Assembly: GCA_016718805.1 (NCBI GenBank)
Contig: JADKCP010000011.1
Location: 124,001-188,000 of the forward strand
From: Bacteroidota bacterium
GTDB lineage: Bacteria > Bacteroidota > Bacteroidia > UBA4408
Direction of reading: 5' to 3'
DNA: 64,000 nt
Part shown: positions 61,937 through 64,000 of the stretch, piece after piece
Layout: each line of letters starts with the position of its first letter
Position numbering within the stretch: position 1 is the first letter of the stretch
The notes under the pieces: model-generated
What the model was told of the DNA's origin: nothing
Databases searched by the model: none
What the model saw: only the letters and a program-made list of their open reading frames with translations
Translations under genes and position numbers: made by a program

Positions 61937-63199
61937 CTAATTTTTAACTAGCTTTTTATTGAGGGTATTTGTATTATAGATTATTCTAGCGATGTAGCAT
62001 CCATTCGCAAATTCAGCCAAATCAATGTTTTCATTTAAGTAATACTGTGGTAAATAATTCTTTTGAAGTAACATATGACCGGCCAAATCAAAAATTTGAA
62101 TTGTAATAGCTTCTGCTTTTTTCAACTGCAGTGAAAAATTAAAACTTCCTGTTGAAGGATTAGGGCGAATATTCAGTTCACTTGAACCATTATTTTCATC
62201 AATACCAACCGGAACACACCCTTTTGATGCAAATAAAGAATCACGCAAAGTTGTTGATAATGCAGCCCACATTCTAGTTTTTTGCCCAAGAGTAAACATG
62301 TGCATACCACTATCGTCAGTGTAATCCATGTAATTCATAAACATAGTTCCCGGAAAAGTTGTGGAACATACATCCAAACTCGGAAAAGCAGGCATACCAT
62401 AATGTTCAGCTCCCTGTATGGGCGTATCTGAAACGAAATCATCGTTGCTGCAAGCACCAAAATCGTCGCCCCATATATGTTGTAAATCAAACCAGTGACC
62501 TACTTCATGAGTAGCTGTTCTACCTTTGTTGTAGTGAGAATTGCTGCTTGTTCCAAAATAGCGATAGTCAATTACAACACCATCAGAAGATGCAGATGGG
62601 TTAAAAGAAGGAACAGTTGAATATCCTAATATACCTCCCATTGAATCAATTTCACATACCCAAAAATTTAAATAATAGTCTCTATTCCAAATATCTTGTC
62701 CACCTAAATTACTTTTGAAATATTTGTTGGTATTACCTATTTCCTTTATGGTTATAGCTTTACGTGTAATACCATTTGTAGGGTTGCCTAAAGGATCGCG
62801 TTTGGCTAAACAAAAGTCTATTTCACAATCAACTGCTAATGACTTAAAAGCAGTTGGAATACCGGTTGTATCATAATTACGTTTTCGGTAATCGCTATTT
62901 AAAATGTCAAGTTGCAGTTGAATTTGTGCATCCGAAATATTTTGAGCTGCATTTCTATAAAGCACGTGAACAACTACAGGTACCGTTAAAACACTTGCAA
63001 CTTTAGCAGTTTTCTGAGTCTTTGTCCAGTTTTCAATTTTTAGTTCAGAAGCTGCTATCTTGCCTTGCAATTCAGGCGTTGAACTAATTAATTCCTGCAT
63101 TAACTCAGGTGTTTTACAACGATTTTGAGAGTGGACAGTGGTTGAAAACGCCAATAACAGCGAATAAATTACTGCATTTAAAAGTTGAATTTTCTTCAT
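61937..63199 (-). CDS. M43-family metalloprotease with T9SS sorting domain
   Basis: The protein has 420 residues. After a signal peptide (to about residue 24) and a propeptide, the zinc site of pappalysin-like M43 proteases is seen in GRTATHEVGHWFDLQHIWGD (HExxHxxxxxH) near residue 225, with NYMDYTDDSGMHMFTLGQ, the Met-turn region, near 290. The C-terminal 75 residues (NIRPNPSTGSFNF ... FANGCYIARIIYN) are a type A T9SS sorting domain. It is probably a surface or secreted protease for peptides. An exact -7 box ends four bases before its ATG, so its message is likely leaderless. It ends 66 bp from the start of the PlsC gene. Confidence 0.9.
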   Translation of the reverse strand: MKKIQLLNAVIYSLLLAFSTTVHSQNRCKTPELMQELISSTPELQGKIAASELKIENWTKTQKTAKVASVLTVPVVVHVLYRNAAQNISDAQIQLQLDILNSDYRKRNYDTTGIPTAFKSLAVDCEIDFCLAKRDPLGNPTNGITRKAITIKEIGNTNKYFKSNLGGQDIWNRDYYLNFWVCEIDSMGGILGYSTVPSFNPSASSDGVVIDYRYFGTSSNSHYNKGRTATHEVGHWFDLQHIWGDDFGACSNDDFVSDTPIQGAEHYGMPAFPSLDVCSTTFPGTMFMNYMDYTDDSGMHMFTLGQKTRMWAALSTTLRDSLFASKGCVPVGIDENNGSSELNIRPNPSTGSFNFSLQLKKAEAITIQIFDLAGHMLLQKNYLPQYYLNENIDLAEFANGCYIARIIYNTNTLNKKLVKN

Positions 63200-63203
63200 A
63201 AAA

Positions 63204-63211
63204 CAAATGTA
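63204..63211 (-). promoter_or_regulatory. Promoter -7 element (TACATTTG on the reverse strand), leaderless start
   Basis: The plus strand reads CAAATGTA. Only four bases separate it from the ATG of the M43 protease at 63199. It overlaps the few bases between that gene and purC. Confidence 0.55.
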
Positions 63212-63215
63212 GCAA

Positions 63216-64000
63216 TTAGGATTCAGAATAGGAATTCAAAAAATTAAGTATGTTTTTTTCTATACGGTGCAGTACATTTTCAGAGGGATAAATTTGAAAA
63301 TCGCTGCCGGTAATTTTCTCAAATAATTCAATGTATCGGTTAGTAATTTCGTTTACCCATTCTTCAGACATATTAGGAACTACTTGTCCTTGTTTGCCTT
63401 GAAAATTATTTTGAATCAACCACTGACGCACAAATTCCTTTGACAATTGTCGTTGAGGTTCTCCCCTTTTTTGACGTTCTTCATAACCTTCTTTAATGAA
63501 ATAACGCGAAGAATCGGGTGTGTGAATTTCATCCATCAACAAAATTTTTCCTCCTTGGGTTCCGAATTCATATTTAGTATCCACTAGTATAAGTCCTCGT
63601 TTTGCAGCCATTTCAACGCCAGCTCGATAAACTTGTTGAGTATATTGTTTTAACTGCTGATAAGCATCGTGCTTCACCAAACCAGATTCAATTATTGCCT
63701 GCTCTGAAATATCTTCGTCGTGGCCAACTTCAGCTTTTGTGCTAGGTGTTATTATTGGCTCAGGAAAAGCATCATTCTCTTTTAATCCATCCGGTAATTG
63801 AACCCCACACAAACTACGCTTTCCTGCAGCATATTCGCGCCAGGCGTGACCGGCCAGATATCCTCTAATAACCATTTCAACTCTAAAGGGTTCGCATTTT
63901 TTCCCTATGGTCACCATTGGATCTGGACTGGCGATAACCCAATTAGGAACTATACTTGAAGTTGCCGCTAAAAAATGAGATGCAATTTGATTCAACACTT
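63216..64000 (-). CDS. purC: Phosphoribosylaminoimidazole-succinocarboxamide synthase, 5' end outside the window
   Basis: The reverse frame is open from the window edge to the stop at 63216, about 260 residues of an expected 300-315, so about 40-50 N-terminal residues are missing. The enzyme joins aspartate to the purine intermediate CAIR with [52 protein letters not shown] and [16 protein letters not shown] are conserved PurC segments. It is 16 bp upstream of the M43 gene, which has its own promoter. Confidence 0.93.
   Translation of the reverse strand, partial: VLNQIASHFLAATSSIVPNWVIASPDPMVTIGKKCEPFRVEMVIRGYLAGHAWREYAAGKRSLCGVQLPDGLKENDAFPEPIITPSTKAEVGHDEDISEQAIIESGLVKHDAYQQLKQYTQQVYRAGVEMAAKRGLILVDTKYEFGTQGGKILLMDEIHTPDSSRYFIKEGYEERQKRGEPQRQLSKEFVRQWLIQNNFQGKQGQVVPNMSEEWVNEITNRYIELFEKITGSDFQIYPSENVLHRIEKNILNFLNSYSES

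Noticed and set aside
1..64000. tRNA, rRNA, CRISPR, transposase or prophage genes
   Set aside because: I scanned the gaps between genes for tRNA T-arm sequence, tandem short repeats and inverted-repeat-flanked genes and saw none; a covariance-model search would settle it.

Overview
The window is AT-rich chromosomal DNA from a member of the Bacteroidota. Four things show this. Five predicted secreted proteins end in type IX secretion (T9SS) sorting domains. Many proteins belong to families typical of the phylum (DUF4159, DUF2490, DUF6526, TonB receptor with carboxypeptidase-like N-domain). Start codons lack Shine-Dalgarno sequences. At least ten sites match the phylum's -7 promoter element TAnnTTTG exactly, with five more of the TAnnTTCG form. 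No rRNA, tRNA, CRISPR array, insertion sequence or prophage was seen. The carotenoid and inorganic-carbon genes would suit an aerobic aquatic organism, but that is inference.

Layout. 1-800: two small unknown genes, one cut by the window edge. 1003-8573: a bicarbonate/CO2 uptake operon (SulP transporter, beta-carbonic anhydrase, DabA, DabB, DUF2490 outer-membrane protein) with a perfect dyad in front of it. 8692-12976: an outer-membrane barrel, a halogenase-like flavoprotein, and a methylmalonyl-CoA mutase catalytic chain with a small membrane partner. 13282-18510: a 1,497-residue T9SS protein with seven exact 273-bp repeats and a NodB-like deacetylase domain, then a DUF4159 protein. 18527-19474: a GreA-like factor and a DUF6526 protein. 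19728-26082: a tight six-gene cluster (ABC ATPase, ABC permease, acyl carrier protein, condensation-type acyltransferase, FAD oxidoreductase, acyl-adenylating ligase) that looks like a small carrier-protein-based biosynthesis and export pathway. This is the best candidate for an undescribed system here. 26091-29205: a LamG T9SS protein, then an esterase/ATP-grasp pair.

29508-33006: a probable metal-uptake locus (His/Cys-rich small protein, TonB receptor, lipoprotein) in which the receptor and the lipoprotein are each broken by a single frameshift. 33113-37479: a PagL-like outer-membrane protein, a leucine-rich-repeat T9SS protein, pterin carbinolamine dehydratase and a hotdog thioesterase. 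37536-39724: a di-haem cytochrome c peroxidase and a class III aminotransferase. 39783-43289: an AbiC-like membrane protein (possible phage defence), phosphosulfolactate synthase and a TPR protein. 43564-48422: a third frameshifted gene (BaiN-type flavoprotein), serA with a DUF1015 gene, an M48 lipoprotein protease and clpS. 48578-53787: DNA alkyl repair, then an operon of kynurenine 3-monooxygenase and three carotenoid genes, facing a UbiA prenyltransferase and a KdsC-type phosphatase. 53936-64000: a TPR/SpoIIE phosphatase sensor, a large type-B T9SS fibronectin-like protein, an unknown gene behind a 577-bp gap, a PlsC-type acyltransferase, an M43 metalloprotease and the 3' part of purC.

How the parts fit. 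In the carbon operon, DabAB and SulP would bring inorganic carbon inside and the carbonic anhydrase would interconvert CO2 and bicarbonate; no RuBisCO gene is present, so supply to carboxylases or pH balance is more likely than autotrophy. Three frameshifts in 64 kb, at least two at homopolymers, suggest that consensus errors in the assembly must be excluded before any is called a real pseudogene. All functional calls come from reading motifs by eye; no database search was possible.
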